DNA of 64,000 nt. Source: Pseudoips prasinana (taxonomy: Eukaryota; Arthropoda; Insecta; Lepidoptera; Nolidae). This document shows, in pieces, positions 9,260 to 19,654 of this stretch. Below the pieces are notes generated by a model that was not told the DNA's origin, searched no databases, and was given only the letters and a program-made list of their open reading frames with translations. Both the position numbers and the translations under genes were made by a program. The stretch covers positions 4,712,001 to 4,776,000 of the forward strand of contig OX621250.1 in assembly GCA_951640165.1 (NCBI GenBank). Direction: 5' to 3'. Within the stretch, counting starts at the first letter, position 1. Each line of letters begins with the position of its first letter.

Positions 9260-12200
9260 TTATATAGCTGTGAATTGCTTATCCATAAATATCGTATTGT
9301 TTTTGATCGAGTTATTTTCCGCTTCTATAATTAATGTCTGATTCTTCATAAGTTTTAACAAATAATTATCGTTTGTTTGTAAATTTTGGATGTCCTTCTC
9401 ATATTTTTCTGCAAAATCAGCGTCTAAAATACCAAAAAGTGTTCGTGTTAATTTTCCAACTCCGTCAAAGTATCCTCGTTTTTGACGCAAGTGTTGAGAC
9501 AGTAGTATAGAGTTGTATTCTTCGAGATGTTGCAATTCGTGACGTAGGTGATCTACCATTGATTCACACGGCTCATAGAGATGTACAACTCTCTCGCAAA
9601 GTTGGTCAATTTGATTAATATATAATTGGATCTTACTTGTCGCTTGCCAATAAGAAGTTAAATTGTAGTAGATTAATAGTGTCCATTCATCGTGTATCAG
9701 TTGTAGTTTTCCAGCTTCATCAAAATAAATTGGGTGATTGGTAGGTATGGAAGATATTTTATAGCTTCTTGTAATCGGAGAGGCTTTTGTTATACCTGTG
9801 ATTGCTAAAATAGTTATAAGAACTATGGACAATTTGTTCAGAGTAGTTGTTGTAATTTTTCGTTTTTCAGTTTTTGATTTGGTTGTAGTTGAGTTTGCTT
9901 CCGGTATCCTGTCTGTCATCAAGTCATTTGAAATTGGCAGAGGGGAAAGTTTAGTTATAGGTCGTTTGATTTGCCCCTTTTTTGTTTTAAGGGTAACTAC
10001 CCTGACTCTCTCATCTGTGCCAGGGTGAATATTTGTCACTCTTCCTAGCGCCCATCGCCCAGGAGGTAAATGTTCATCTTTTACAAGTACGAGGTTACCC
10101 TCCTTGAGATTATTCTTAGGTTGTTGCCATTTGCTTCTTACTTGTAACTGCTGTAGATATTCTTTCGACCAACGGTTCCAAATATGTACGTTCATTTGTT
10201 CTATCAATCGCCATTTATGTTTCAAATCGTATCCGCTAGGTTCTTCTTGTTGGGGTAAGGATAATAATGGTCCACCTATAAGGAAATGACCTGGACTCAA
10301 ATATTCAAGATCATTTATATCTTCAGTTAACGGACACAATGGACGTGAGTTCAAGCATGCTTCAATTTTAGTTAGTAGGGTAGTGAATTGCTCGAACGTA
10401 AGCTTCTGTTCTCCAAGGACACGGTGTAGGTGATACTTCATTGATTTTACCCCGGCTTCACATAAACCATTTCCGCTCGGCCAGAGTGGGCAATTAAAAT
10501 GCCACTGAATACCTAAGTTACTCATTTCATCAAAGAACTCTGAGTTTGTAAAGGTATTGCATCTCTTAAGTTCTTCACGTAGTTGTCTTGCGGCTCCAAC
10601 GAAGTTTGTACCATTGTCCGAATACACATGTTTTGGTGTTCCTCTGCGTGCACACATCCTACTAAAAGCAGCAAGAAAGGTTGTTGTTGATAAATCAGAA
10701 ACCAATTCTAGGTGTATGGCTTTTGTCACCATGCAAACAAACACAGCTATGTAAGCTTTACATGTTTTGACTCCTCTTCCCTTGTTTATTTTTACGTCTA
10801 CATGGCCCGTAAAGTCAACCCCGGTATTGCTGAATGGTCTTGCGGGAGTAACGCGTTCTTTCGGCAAGTCTCCCATCAGCTGCTCACTTTTTACGCTTTT
10901 GAACCGATGACATCTGACACATTGGCGTAGCTTATTCTTCACCGTGCGGCTTCCCCCAACGATCCAGTATTCAAGACGTAAATGCGCCAATGTAAGCCGT
11001 GCCCCACCATGTAACGTGTCACGATGAGCTTCTTCTATTATAAGTTCTGTTAACCTTCCGTTCGCCGGAAGTATGATTGAATGTTTAGATTCAGGAGGTA
11101 GAGTAGAATGTATCAAACGCCCTTTTACCCTTAATAATCCGTATTCGTCAAGGAAAGGTGTCAATTTCAAAATGTTGCTTCTTGTTGATATTTGTTTATT
11201 TTTCGATAAACAATCTATTTCTTCTCCAAAATACTCTAGTTGAGTTGTCTTGAGTAATAACCGCTTCGCTTCCATTATTTCGTTTGATGACAAACACAAA
11301 CCTTCTTTTTTGTAGTCGGTTAAACAAGTTATAATACCGCTATTTTTGTTACATCGTAATATATAGCTGATACGTCGAATCCATGCGAGTACTCGTATTG
11401 CGCGATTGTAATTGCTGTATTTATTTACTAAGCAGTCTATGAGTTCATTGCGCTTGTAAATCGCAACGTAGCATTTCGTTTGCTTAAGGCCTTCTTTTGT
11501 TATGTAGGTCAGGATTCGTTTTTCTTCATCGAAAACTATGTTTGTTTTTAGCCATTCGGGGCCCTCCCACCAAAGTTTAAAAGTAATAAGTTGTGAAGGG
11601 GAGAGTCCTCTTGTTGCGCAGTCTGCGGCATTTTCTTCCGATTTCACATAACCCCACTGTTGCGGCGGAATAATGTTCCTTATTTGTTCGACTCGGTTAG
11701 CAATATATTTCTCCCACCGGTTTATATCACCCTTGATCCAAGCTAAAACAACTTGTGAATCACTCCAACTGTATATTAATAATTTGTTACCGGAAAGAGT
11801 ATCCTTTACCTTTGCCATGAGTTTGGCGAGAAGGACCGCCGCGCACAGTTCCATTTTAGGTAAGGATATCTTTTTTGTTAGCGGTGCAACTTTAGTTTTG
11901 GCTGTTATAAGTGTAGTTGTATAGTGGCCATGACTATTCTTTACTCGGCTGTAAATAGCACATGCCATCGCTTTCTCACTCGAATCGCAGTATCCATGAA
12001 TTTCTATCTCGTTTTCAGTACTTTGCAGCCACCTTGGTATGGAAATATTACTAATAAGGGGTAGATTAGATCGCAATGCCTCCCATTCATTACACAATTC
12101 CATAGATAGTTGCTCATCCCACTCGGTTTTGTTGAGCCAAACCTTTTGAAATAATAATTTTGCCTTTATAGTTACAGGCGACAGTAATCCCAAGGGATCG

Positions 12201-15200
12201 GACAGCTTGCTGATTTCCCCTAATATGATACGTTTGGTAAGGTTTTTCTTTTCCGGCAGATCCCAACGATAGGTAAATGTATCGCTCTCCTGATTCCATC
12301 TCATTCCTAACATCTTTGAGTTACAAGTTTGTTCCGAGTTGAAATCATGGCTCGTTGTGTTATTACACCTTTGTTCTTCTTGTAAATGCTCCAAAATAGA
12401 AGGATCGTTACTCTTCCATTTTCTTAAGCTAAACCCGCCAGATTTCAATAGATCTATTAGTTGAGATACCAATAATTTTGCTGATTCGATAGAATTTTGA
12501 CCATAAACTAAATCGTCCATATACATATAGTTCTGAAGGACCTTTGCCGCTTCAGGATATCGTTTACTCTCATCTTTCGCGAGTTGATGTAAAGTTCTCA
12601 TTGCGAGGTAGGGAGCACAGTTCATCCCATAACTTAGGGTACACAATTTCCACTCTTGCAGTTTGTCCCGTGGGGAAAATCTCCAAAATACAGTTTGTAT
12701 GTTACACTGTTGTTCGTCAAGCCATATTTGCCGATACATTTTTTCTATATCAGCCGTGAAAACATATCTATAGGTCCGCCAGTTAATTAATAAAGTTAAC
12801 ATGTCTTTTTGTAAGTTTGGACCCGTATACATGCAGTCATTAAGGCTATGGCTGTTGTTAGCTCGGTAGGATGCGTTGAATACAACTCTTAGTTTAGTTG
12901 TAGTTGATTCTTCCCGCCACACACCGTGATGGGGTAGATAAACGCGACCCTCAGCCTCTGACGTCATAGGTTTCATATGATCCATGGATATGTACTCGTT
13001 TATGAAACGTTGGTATTCCTTGCTAAGTTCCCGGTTCTTAAGCAATTTCTTCTCAAGTTGTAGAAACTGAGCGAGTACGGGTTGCTTGTTAACCGGTAGA
13101 CGGGATACAGCATTCGGTTTGATAGGCAGTTTTACCACATATCTTCCATCTGTCCGTCTAGTAGTTGTCGCACGATAATATTCTTCGCAATGTTGTTCTT
13201 CTGTATTTAACGAAGAAGGGTCCGAAATCTCTTCAGTTTCCCAGAATCGTGATATGTTTTCTATGTCGTTAAGTGTGACACAACAATTAAAAGTTTTCAC
13301 GTTGCCGCTTAAAATCCAACCGAGTCTAGTTTGTTGAGCCACCGGATATGTACTATTACATCTTATAATTCCATCTAAAATTATTTCCGAATATACTTGC
13401 GCACTCAAAAGCATATCGATTGGCCCGGACGTATTAAAGTTAGGATCGGCTAAATTTATATTTTGTAGATAAGTCCAGCTTTCTACTGAAAATGATGTCG
13501 ATGGTAAATTGTTAACCAGTTTCTTCATAATGAGTGGTTGTAAGTTAAATGTATAATCCGAATGTATTGACTTACATTCTAGGTTCAACGAGCCTTTACA
13601 ACTTCCGCTTAGTGATCCGACACCCGACACTATGGCACTCACTTGTTGTCGCGGTAACCTCAAGCGCTGGGCGGCATTTTCAGTTATAAGACTTACTTGT
13701 GAGCCTTGATCTAGCAAACCTCTTAAGATATACTCGCCATCGATTGTTTTTACCTTGAGCAGTACAGTTGTTAACAAAACTTCCATGCCCTCGTTAGTAA
13801 TGTTGTTCACCCCTCGCGCAGAGGTACTTGTCGATGGGGTAGATTGCGAATTACCAGGTTGTTCCATTGTTTCATGCAGCAAAGTATGATGAAGCTTATG
13901 ACATATCCTACATGTTTTCATTGACGTACATTGTTTTTCGCCGTGACTGTACAAACAATTTTTGCAAACACGCAAATTCCGAACGCAGTCTCGGCGCCCC
14001 TTTTCTGTCATAGCCAAGAACTTTTCGCATTTCATCAAAACATGGTCAGTTTTGCAAATCGGGCAATTTTTTGCTGTTGTCAAGAAGGTTTTGTGTGATT
14101 TGTATGAGTTGTTAAAGTACGATGACCTTTGTGCATTATATTTATTATAGTTATTGTTACTGCGATTTTCGTAACTATTTTTGTTATGTTTTTCTAACAT
14201 GTTATTCTTCTCCGGACTGAAAGATTTTGGACTACCTTTTTGTGTAGCCTCCAGTGCCATGAACTTGGATTCCAGAAACTTTGAAAATTCTTGTAGGTCG
14301 GGAAAACCTCTCGGCTCTTTAAGATCTTTTATATATTCGTTATACGTAACGCTATCCAGTTTCTGTGACAAAAGATGTACTACCAGCGGATCCCATTGTG
14401 TAATATCTAATCCGATGTTTGTCAATCCGTTCAGACACTCTAGCATGACGTCATGAAGTTTTCGTATACTGGCGGCATTTGCTTGTTGAATGTTAGATTG
14501 GTTTAGTAGAGTATTTACATAAGATGTAAATAAAAGTCTTTTGTTGTCGTAACGGTGAGTAATTATGTCCCAACAGGAAGTATAATTCTCGGCACTGACG
14601 CTAAGATGCTGGATTAACTTCTCTGCTTCGCCCTTTAATTTGGACTTCAAATGCTGCATTTTTTGGGCCTTAGAAAGTATAGGGTTGTTATGTACGCTTT
14701 CCGTATAGAGGTCCCGAAAACTTAACCATTGATTATAGTTGCCATAAAAATCCGGTATTATGATTTTCGGCGTAGACTTTTCATAATGAGCATTGTTCCA
14801 TATGGTGTGTTGTATTTTCTTACGTATGTTGTCATAAATATTTTCTAATATATCATACTTTTGTCTATACTTAGGGTCTTCTTCCTGTAGCCAATAATCT
14901 AGCTGCCAGTGTGCTTTCTCCACTTGTTGCCATTTAGATTTTATGATAGTTAGATTATCTTCCAATTCCCATTTTTCCAAAGATGTTGACAAATCCATCT
15001 TTTCCACGGCTCTTTCAAAAGCTCTAAAGTTACAGTACTGCACTCGCAAAAGATCCTGTTCCTTTTCCGACGATTCGTCCGTTTTTCGAGGCGGTACGTG
15101 GAAGTCCCCTTCATCGAAACTAAATCTCGTAGTAAGTTTAGCGTCGCTCGTAACTGAAGAAGTTCCTGTCTTACTTGTACTCTGAGGGGGTAGCTCCTCC

Positions 15201-15535
15201 TTACTAGCTGTTATTGTTGCTTTAGTCGGTGTCGCCGATGTAAGCTCCGACTTACGTTGTAGTATGTCTTGTAAAACACTCTCATACATACGTTTTGTGT
15301 TGTTAAAAACGTCGTCTATAAAGTATTGGCTTTCCGTTGTTCCGGTCGATTCCAATAGTTGGTGGTTATGAACGAATTGTTCCCAACAGTTGTTTAGTCT
15401 CGTAAGACGCTCTTCTAGATATTCTAAGGTCTTCCTAGTAGGGCTGTCTTTCTTGTAGTTAGCACATATTTGTTTTAACGTGCAAAAAGTAGCCTCTTGT
15501 TGGCTCATAACCTCCTCGAAATTTTGACCCATCAT
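9260..15535 (-). CDS. gag-pol: BEL/Pao Gag-Pol polyprotein with fused envelope N-terminus
   Basis: 2091 codons from ATG-ATG at 15535. Domains in order: gag with the BEL-typical DUF1759 block (about 255-435, FYGNYNQWLSFRDLY); Cys/His knuckles (about 490-555, CPICKTDH and CRICHKLHH); retropepsin (LLDQGSQ, about 608); reverse transcriptase (TADIEKMYRQI about 925, YMDDLVYG about 1005); RNase H (about 1170-1290); integrase with zinc-binding region near 1510 (HGGARLT) and DD-x-E core (VDFTGH about 1572, SDNGTNF about 1641); BEL C-terminal DUF5641 (about 1822, LPPGRWALGRV). A hydrophobic signal-like stretch (LSIVLITILAITG, about 1907) follows, then an envelope N-terminus with a furin-like RQKR site near 2018 and a glycine-rich fusion-peptide-like segment (GYFDG). 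The frame is unbroken until TAA at 9260-9262. Known BEL envelopes are usually made from spliced RNA; that is an expectation here, not seen. Confidence 0.93.
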   Translation of the reverse strand: MMGQNFEEVMSQQEATFCTLKQICANYKKDSPTRKTLEYLEERLTRLNNCWEQFVHNHQLLESTGTTESQYFIDDVFNNTKRMYESVLQDILQRKSELTSATPTKATITASKEELPPQSTSKTGTSSVTSDAKLTTRFSFDEGDFHVPPRKTDESSEKEQDLLRVQYCNFRAFERAVEKMDLSTSLEKWELEDNLTIIKSKWQQVEKAHWQLDYWLQEEDPKYRQKYDILENIYDNIRKKIQHTIWNNAHYEKSTPKIIIPDFYGNYNQWLSFRDLYTESVHNNPILSKAQKMQHLKSKLKGEAEKLIQHLSVSAENYTSCWDIITHRYDNKRLLFTSYVNTLLNQSNIQQANAASIRKLHDVMLECLNGLTNIGLDITQWDPLVVHLLSQKLDSVTYNEYIKDLKEPRGFPDLQEFSKFLESKFMALEATQKGSPKSFSPEKNNMLEKHNKNSYENRSNNNYNKYNAQRSSYFNNSYKSHKTFLTTAKNCPICKTDHVLMKCEKFLAMTEKGRRDCVRNLRVCKNCLYSHGEKQCTSMKTCRICHKLHHTLLHETMEQPGNSQSTPSTSTSARGVNNITNEGMEVLLTTVLLKVKTIDGEYILRGLLDQGSQVSLITENAAQRLRLPRQQVSAIVSGVGSLSGSCKGSLNLECKSIHSDYTFNLQPLIMKKLVNNLPSTSFSVESWTYLQNINLADPNFNTSGPIDMLLSAQVYSEIILDGIIRCNSTYPVAQQTRLGWILSGNVKTFNCCVTLNDIENISRFWETEEISDPSSLNTEEQHCEEYYRATTTRRTDGRYVVKLPIKPNAVSRLPVNKQPVLAQFLQLEKKLLKNRELSKEYQRFINEYISMDHMKPMTSEAEGRVYLPHHGVWREESTTTKLRVVFNASYRANNSHSLNDCMYTGPNLQKDMLTLLINWRTYRYVFTADIEKMYRQIWLDEQQCNIQTVFWRFSPRDKLQEWKLCTLSYGMNCAPYLAMRTLHQLAKDESKRYPEAAKVLQNYMYMDDLVYGQNSIESAKLLVSQLIDLLKSGGFSLRKWKSNDPSILEHLQEEQRCNNTTSHDFNSEQTCNSKMLGMRWNQESDTFTYRWDLPEKKNLTKRIILGEISKLSDPLGLLSPVTIKAKLLFQKVWLNKTEWDEQLSMELCNEWEALRSNLPLISNISIPRWLQSTENEIEIHGYCDSSEKAMACAIYSRVKNSHGHYTTTLITAKTKVAPLTKKISLPKMELCAAVLLAKLMAKVKDTLSGNKLLIYSWSDSQVVLAWIKGDINRWEKYIANRVEQIRNIIPPQQWGYVKSEENAADCATRGLSPSQLITFKLWWEGPEWLKTNIVFDEEKRILTYITKEGLKQTKCYVAIYKRNELIDCLVNKYSNYNRAIRVLAWIRRISYILRCNKNSGIITCLTDYKKEGLCLSSNEIMEAKRLLLKTTQLEYFGEEIDCLSKNKQISTRSNILKLTPFLDEYGLLRVKGRLIHSTLPPESKHSIILPANGRLTELIIEEAHRDTLHGGARLTLAHLRLEYWIVGGSRTVKNKLRQCVRCHRFKSVKSEQLMGDLPKERVTPARPFSNTGVDFTGHVDVKINKGRGVKTCKAYIAVFVCMVTKAIHLELVSDLSTTTFLAAFSRMCARRGTPKHVYSDNGTNFVGAARQLREELKRCNTFTNSEFFDEMSNLGIQWHFNCPLWPSGNGLCEAGVKSMKYHLHRVLGEQKLTFEQFTTLLTKIEACLNSRPLCPLTEDINDLEYLSPGHFLIGGPLLSLPQQEEPSGYDLKHKWRLIEQMNVHIWNRWSKEYLQQLQVRSKWQQPKNNLKEGNLVLVKDEHLPPGRWALGRVTNIHPGTDERVRVVTLKTKKGQIKRPITKLSPLPISNDLMTDRIPEANSTTTKSKTEKRKITTTTLNKLSIVLITILAITGITKASPITRSYKISSIPTNHPIYFDEAGKLQLIHDEWTLLIYYNLTSYWQATSKIQLYINQIDQLCERVVHLYEPCESMVDHLRHELQHLEEYNSILLSQHLRQKRGYFDGVGKLTRTLFGILDADFAEKYEKDIQNLQTNDNYLLKLMKNQTLIIEAENNSIKNNTIFMDKQFTAI

Positions 15536-15796
15536 TGTTAATTAGTTACTTAGTTAAAGTAATAGTTATAGTAAGCCTTCAGTAGTTGTTTCACCGTAGG
15601 CACTAGTTCAGTTTTTTTTTTGCAATATGTTCGCAGATTGTAATTAGTATTGGTACTTACTGTGTTTAGTTCCTCGTCCGATATGTGCGTCTTTGTCTCA
15701 ATCCAACTGGGGCGACCCGCTTCTGGGAGACCAGTTCGACCGATTCGCTATCGGCACTAAGAACACTGCCACACGTAGTACCAGCACTTTTCACTT

Positions 15797-15808
15797 CTCG
15801 AAGGACCA
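15797..15808 (-). promoter_or_regulatory. Primer-binding site candidate of the BEL element
   Basis: On the minus strand TGGTCCTTCGAG begins seven bases after the 5' LTR end. The TGG start and position fit a tRNA 3'-end primer site. I did not assign the tRNA. Confidence 0.55.
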
Positions 15809-15815
15809 AAACGGA

Positions 15816-16033
15816 TGTACGGGTCTCGAGGTGGTGTGTAGATAAACGAGTTGAGTTGACTTAAAACCACGTTTATTACTCAAGTATACAATATAAGTTA
15901 TTTGGATGCTAATCTGTTCGTTGTTATTGTTATTTGTCAACTAACTATATTAATGTCGAAAGTATGTATAAGTAATGCGCCGAAATTAGGTTAAGGCGGC
16001 GTAAGCAAAATAAGCCTGTACGTGAACCGTACA
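15816..16033 (-). repeat. 5' LTR of the BEL element
   Basis: 218 bp, pair of the LTR at 7614-7831 with one mismatch. On the minus strand it is followed by the primer-site candidate and then the gag start. Confidence 0.95.
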
Positions 16034-17247
16034 AGTAGCATTAGAATGAATATCATAAAGAGTAGTAGATTTAGTAGACTTAGAATTAGTAAGATTTGAT
16101 TTGGTAGAGGAACCAAAAGTTTGAGGCTGGTTACTCTGTTTGTTTGGTTCAGTCACTGGCGATTCAGTAAACATAGGAATAGTTTGTATAGATGCGTCTC
16201 TAAACTGTTTATTGTAAAGAGTTGTAGGAGATTGTAGAGTATCGTGAGAGTAAGCACGCTAGGGATTGGAATTGAGCTTTAGAGTTGGAGGACGGCTAGA
16301 TCCTGAGTCAACCATATACTCGGGTTGAGTGAGCAAGGAACTGGGGCGATTTCCAACGAGTTGTTCAATTTGTCGGTCGCCCAGCAGTTTAAGTTTAAAT
16401 TATTAACTTGTGATGGGGGCGCGGGAAGTGCGCATTGAGTATGATTGTTCCGTAGATTATTGTTGTATGACCGTTTGCGGCATGCGTCGAATACGTGACA
16501 TGGGTTCTTACAATAATTATATTTTTTTTTTATTTGATGCATTTGAGTTGGAAGATGGAATAGATGGACGATTTGACGGTGGTGGAAATCGGTTATTTGT
16601 ATAGTATGTATTATTAATTCGTGGTGGTATGACCCTATTCGCGTTAGGATTCATAAGTCGTGACACCGTAAAACGAAATAACGATTGTCTCGCATTGTTG
16701 GTTGCACGAATTTTATCTTCCTGTATCGCGGTACGACCCGCGTCATTTAGTGAGGTCAACCCTTTTGTCCGGACTATCGTTCCGATATCGGAACTAAGCC
16801 CGTCCACAAAAACATTCAAGGTGGTTTCTTCCGTCGTTGCTAGACGCCCTGATATCGTTTCATCAGAAATGTCCGCATTTAATTTTTCTATTATTTTACT
16901 TCTGTACAAATCGACCCTATGTAAATATTCGGTTAAGCATTCGTTAGGTTTTTGGAACAGAGATTGTATTGTTCTAGATTTATGTGTTCTATGGCTTTGA
17001 CGTTTGAGAATCTGTCTATCAAAAACTTGCGCAAATTCTCCCATGAGGCATATTGTTTGCAATGGACGTCTGATGCAACCGCACCAGTGATATTGTTTAG
17101 TGCGTATACTAAAAGTATTGACTGTTGTTCTGCAGAAGCCAATTTAAAAGCGGAATCACATGATCTTATGTATTTATATACTTGGTCATTACTATTAGTG
17201 ACAAAAGTTCAGATCAGTTTTAGAATAGTTGTGATATCTACAGACAT
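16034..17247 (-). pseudogene. gag: Errantivirus-like gag remnant (5' part of the broken Ty3/gypsy element)
   Basis: Gag probably starts at ATG 17247 and is cut by TGA at 17209-17211 after 12 codons. The frame continues (SAEQQSILLVYALNNITG) to about 16975, where a one-base shift moves it into the next frame (FQKPNECLTEYLHRVDLY), which runs to about 16517. A T-run there shifts it again into a damaged Cys/His knuckle (YCKNPCHVFDACRKR, 16279-16542). The gag core has the capsid character of 17.6/297/TED-type elements. It ends at the BEL insertion. No protease, reverse transcriptase or integrase sequence is seen on either side of the BEL element, so pol was lost by deletion. Confidence 0.65.
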
Positions 17248-17621
17248 TATTGAATTTGTTTGAAAGTAGGAGTTTTGCAAAGAATGAAGATAGGTCGTTA
17301 TATAATTTGTCCGTGGGTTCGTTTTTATTTATTTTGTCATTTAACAAGATTGGAATATGTAAAAACACATTAATATGTTTATACAGAAATGAGAAATTAA
17401 AACAAAGGATTTTGAAGTAACGGTAAAAGAGTATTGGTATTTCCAATACTACTTAGAGCAAAACAAGTAGTGCCACTTACCACAATAACAGAAGAAATAG
17501 GACTCGCATGGTTCCGCCGAACCATGATATTAAGTTAGTTGTCTCCTATCTGCTGGGCGATGTAGTGCCGTTGAAGAAGCTTTGACGTGCGTTCACCTCG
17601 TCTTACCGCGTACATTCGAAA

Positions 17622-17639
17622 ATCCTACCGACTGCGCCA
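17622..17639 (-). promoter_or_regulatory. Primer-binding site of the errantivirus remnant
   Basis: On the minus strand TGGCGCAGTCGGTAGGAT directly follows the LTR end AACAATT. This is the tRNA-Ser-type primer site described for 17.6/297-like elements, and supports the family call for gag and env. Confidence 0.75.
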
Positions 17640-17926
17640 AATTGTTAAAACACTGACGCAAAATTAGTCTTTTTAAAAACTATTTATTAAAATTATAATA
17701 TAAAGAAGTAAAACTTAAAAGTTTTTGTATGGCTGAGGCAAAACTAGTCTTTTTAAAAACTATTTATTAAAATTATAATATAAAGAAGTAAAACTTAAAA
17801 TGTAATACAAACAATGACAAATACAATGACGTTAAAAATTACAGAATCGAAGTCGGGAATGGAATGAGTATAAAAAACAGAAGTAGGGTATTTATAGGGA
17901 GGAATATACATTATGGATTATTTACT
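17640..17926 (-). repeat. 5' LTR of the errantivirus remnant, with internal tandem duplication
   Basis: The inner end is set by the primer site (LTR ends AATT on the minus strand); the outer end, AGTAAATAATCC at about 17926, is inferred. It contains a TATA box on the minus strand (CCCTATAAATACCC). A block of about 69 bp starting CTGA-x-GCAAAA and ending AAAACTTAAAA occurs twice (about 17652-17720 and 17732-17800, period 80). No matching 3' LTR survives near 6240. Confidence 0.6.
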
Positions 17927-17927
17927 A

Positions 17928-18160
17928 CTAGCTGTGCCCCGCAGTTTTACCTGCGTTAAATTTTATAAATTATCATAGCTCCTCTCCCGTAGGTGATAGC
18001 GTGATGATATGTAGCCTATATGTTGACCCGAGCTCTTAGTAATATTCATGCAAAATTTGAAGTAAATCCATGCAGTTCTTTTTGAGTTTAGCCCGGACAT
18101 ACATACAGACAAACAGACACACAGACAAAAATTCTAAAAACTATATTTTTGGCTTCGATA
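17928..18160 (-). mobile_element. Lep1-like Helitron, 5' part missing
   Basis: It begins (reverse of the 3' end) with CTAGCTGTGCCCCGCAG and the CG-rich hairpin region, then follows the family sequence to about 18160. There it diverges before the 5' terminus, which the copies at 18363, 23172 and 31568 retain. Confidence 0.65.
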
Positions 18161-18362
18161 ATCAAAACGTAAGTAATCAAAACATCTTAAGTGATTTTTA
18201 ACTATACAAAAGTCATACCAGTAAATAAGAATATTATGTACAAAACAAGGTGATTAATACGTAGAATGAGTACGAGTATCTATTATCTAACACAGTACAC
18301 TCAGACTCAACACAATTACTTAAGGTTCACACAAATAGTTATTTATTTTATTTATTTACTTA

Positions 18363-18681
18363 CTAGCTGTGCCCCGCGGTTTTACCCGCGTAAAATTTTA
18401 CAAATTATCACAACTCCTCCCCCGTAGGTGATAGCGTAATTATATGTAGCCTATATGTTGACCCGACCTCTTAGTAATATTCATGCAAAATTTGAAGTAA
18501 ATCCATCCAGTACTTTTTGAGTTTAGCACGGACATACATACAGACAAACAGTCACACAGACAAAAATTCTAAAAACTAATTTTTGGCTTCGATATCGATT
18601 GTAGATCACGCCCCACGTATACTTTAAAAAAATATTCAATGTACAGTTTTGACTTTCCTACGATTTTATTATATGTATAGA
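18363..18681 (-). mobile_element. Lep1-like non-autonomous Helitron, full length
   Basis: On the minus strand it starts TC-TATACATATAATAAAATC and ends with a hairpin (GCGGGTAAAACCGC) about 10 bases before CTAG, with A on the 5' side and T on the 3' side. These are the classic Helitron ends (5'-TC, 3' hairpin, CTRR, A/T target). No coding sequence; it relies on a helicase supplied elsewhere. Confidence 0.8.
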
Positions 18682-19654
18682 TCACTCTATGCACAAATTG
18701 TACAAAGGCGGACTTAATGCCCTAGGCATTTTCTGCCAGTCAACCGTAGATTGGTGCAGAGAGAGCATGGTAGGTGCACATATCATACGCTAAAATTAAA
18801 AGTAAAATAACAGGAATATACAATGTTATAAAATACTATACAATGCAATACATACGATACTATACTATACTATATAACACTATACTATATAATAATATAA
18901 TACTATACTATACTATACTATTTAATCCGATCGTGTAATCATAAATTTATCATCGAGGGTTTTCTGCTAAGAATTTCCGAAGGATATGCTCTCGAACTTT
19001 TCTTTTAAATGAGAAGCGACTTTTGGCCATCCTGATTTCGAGAGGTAATACATTCCACTGAAGAATAGAAGTTGTCCTGTGGCGAACCTTGGACACGCAG
19101 TGACGAGACGAGTGTCTTAACCTCTACACCTACAGTCTGGTAACTGATAACCTCCACTTTAAGGTCGGTTAAAAATACAAAATAACTTATTTATATCCTT
19201 CATCGCTAAAGTTTATACCCCAAACGAAGCAATTAAGAATCAATTAACTTAAAACACAACAAAGATAAAATTAGCTTTTGGTAACTTCAAGATTTTAAGA
19301 TAACCTACTGTATCATCACCCCTGAAGATAACATTTATTACAAACCTACCCCAACGTGGTTTATGACGTTTAATCATAATCAAGACTTACATTTTTCTAT
19401 TTCAGAAAACACAGAGCAAAATAGACCTTAAATGTCATCAATTAAAGTCGTAAATACGTGCAAGAATGTTAAGAATCTAAATATTTTGGGAACAGTTTTT
19501 TCCGGTGCAGCTGAAACGAAGAAAAACATATCCTGTGCCTTAGTAATAAGGATTGTTATGGGTGTAGGCAACATTGATCTGTGAAGAAAATTATTAGAAT
19601 TATGGTGGTAGGTTTGACATTTGTATGAGTGAGAATTCTGAAACCATTAGGCAA
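18682..19654. other. No gene; (ACTAT)n microsatellite
   Basis: Imperfect ACTAT repeats run from about 18836 to 18925. TCACACAAATAGTTAT at 18330-18347 resembles a piece of SINE family C. The rest is unassigned AT-rich sequence. Confidence 0.4.

Larger units (their letters stand above)
7614..16033 (-). mobile_element. BEL/Pao LTR retrotransposon with F-type envelope (semotivirus-like), complete
   Basis: The two 218-bp LTRs start TGTACGG and end CCGTACA, and by eye differ at a single base (C at one copy, T at the other, in GCCGAA-x-TAGG). They are flanked by the 5-bp direct repeat AGTAG (7609-7613 and 16034-16038), a normal BEL target duplication. Total length is 8420 bp. Internal order on the minus strand is 5' LTR, primer site, gag-pol and N-terminal envelope, stop codon, rest of envelope, 3' LTR. 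The near-identical LTRs mean a recent insertion. It landed inside an errantivirus remnant. Envelope-bearing BEL elements are known (insect and nematode semotiviruses); whether this copy makes particles is not shown. Confidence 0.93.

Noticed and set aside
16410..17263. Plus-strand ORFs opposite errantivirus gag
   Set aside because: Antisense shadows of the broken gag reading frames.
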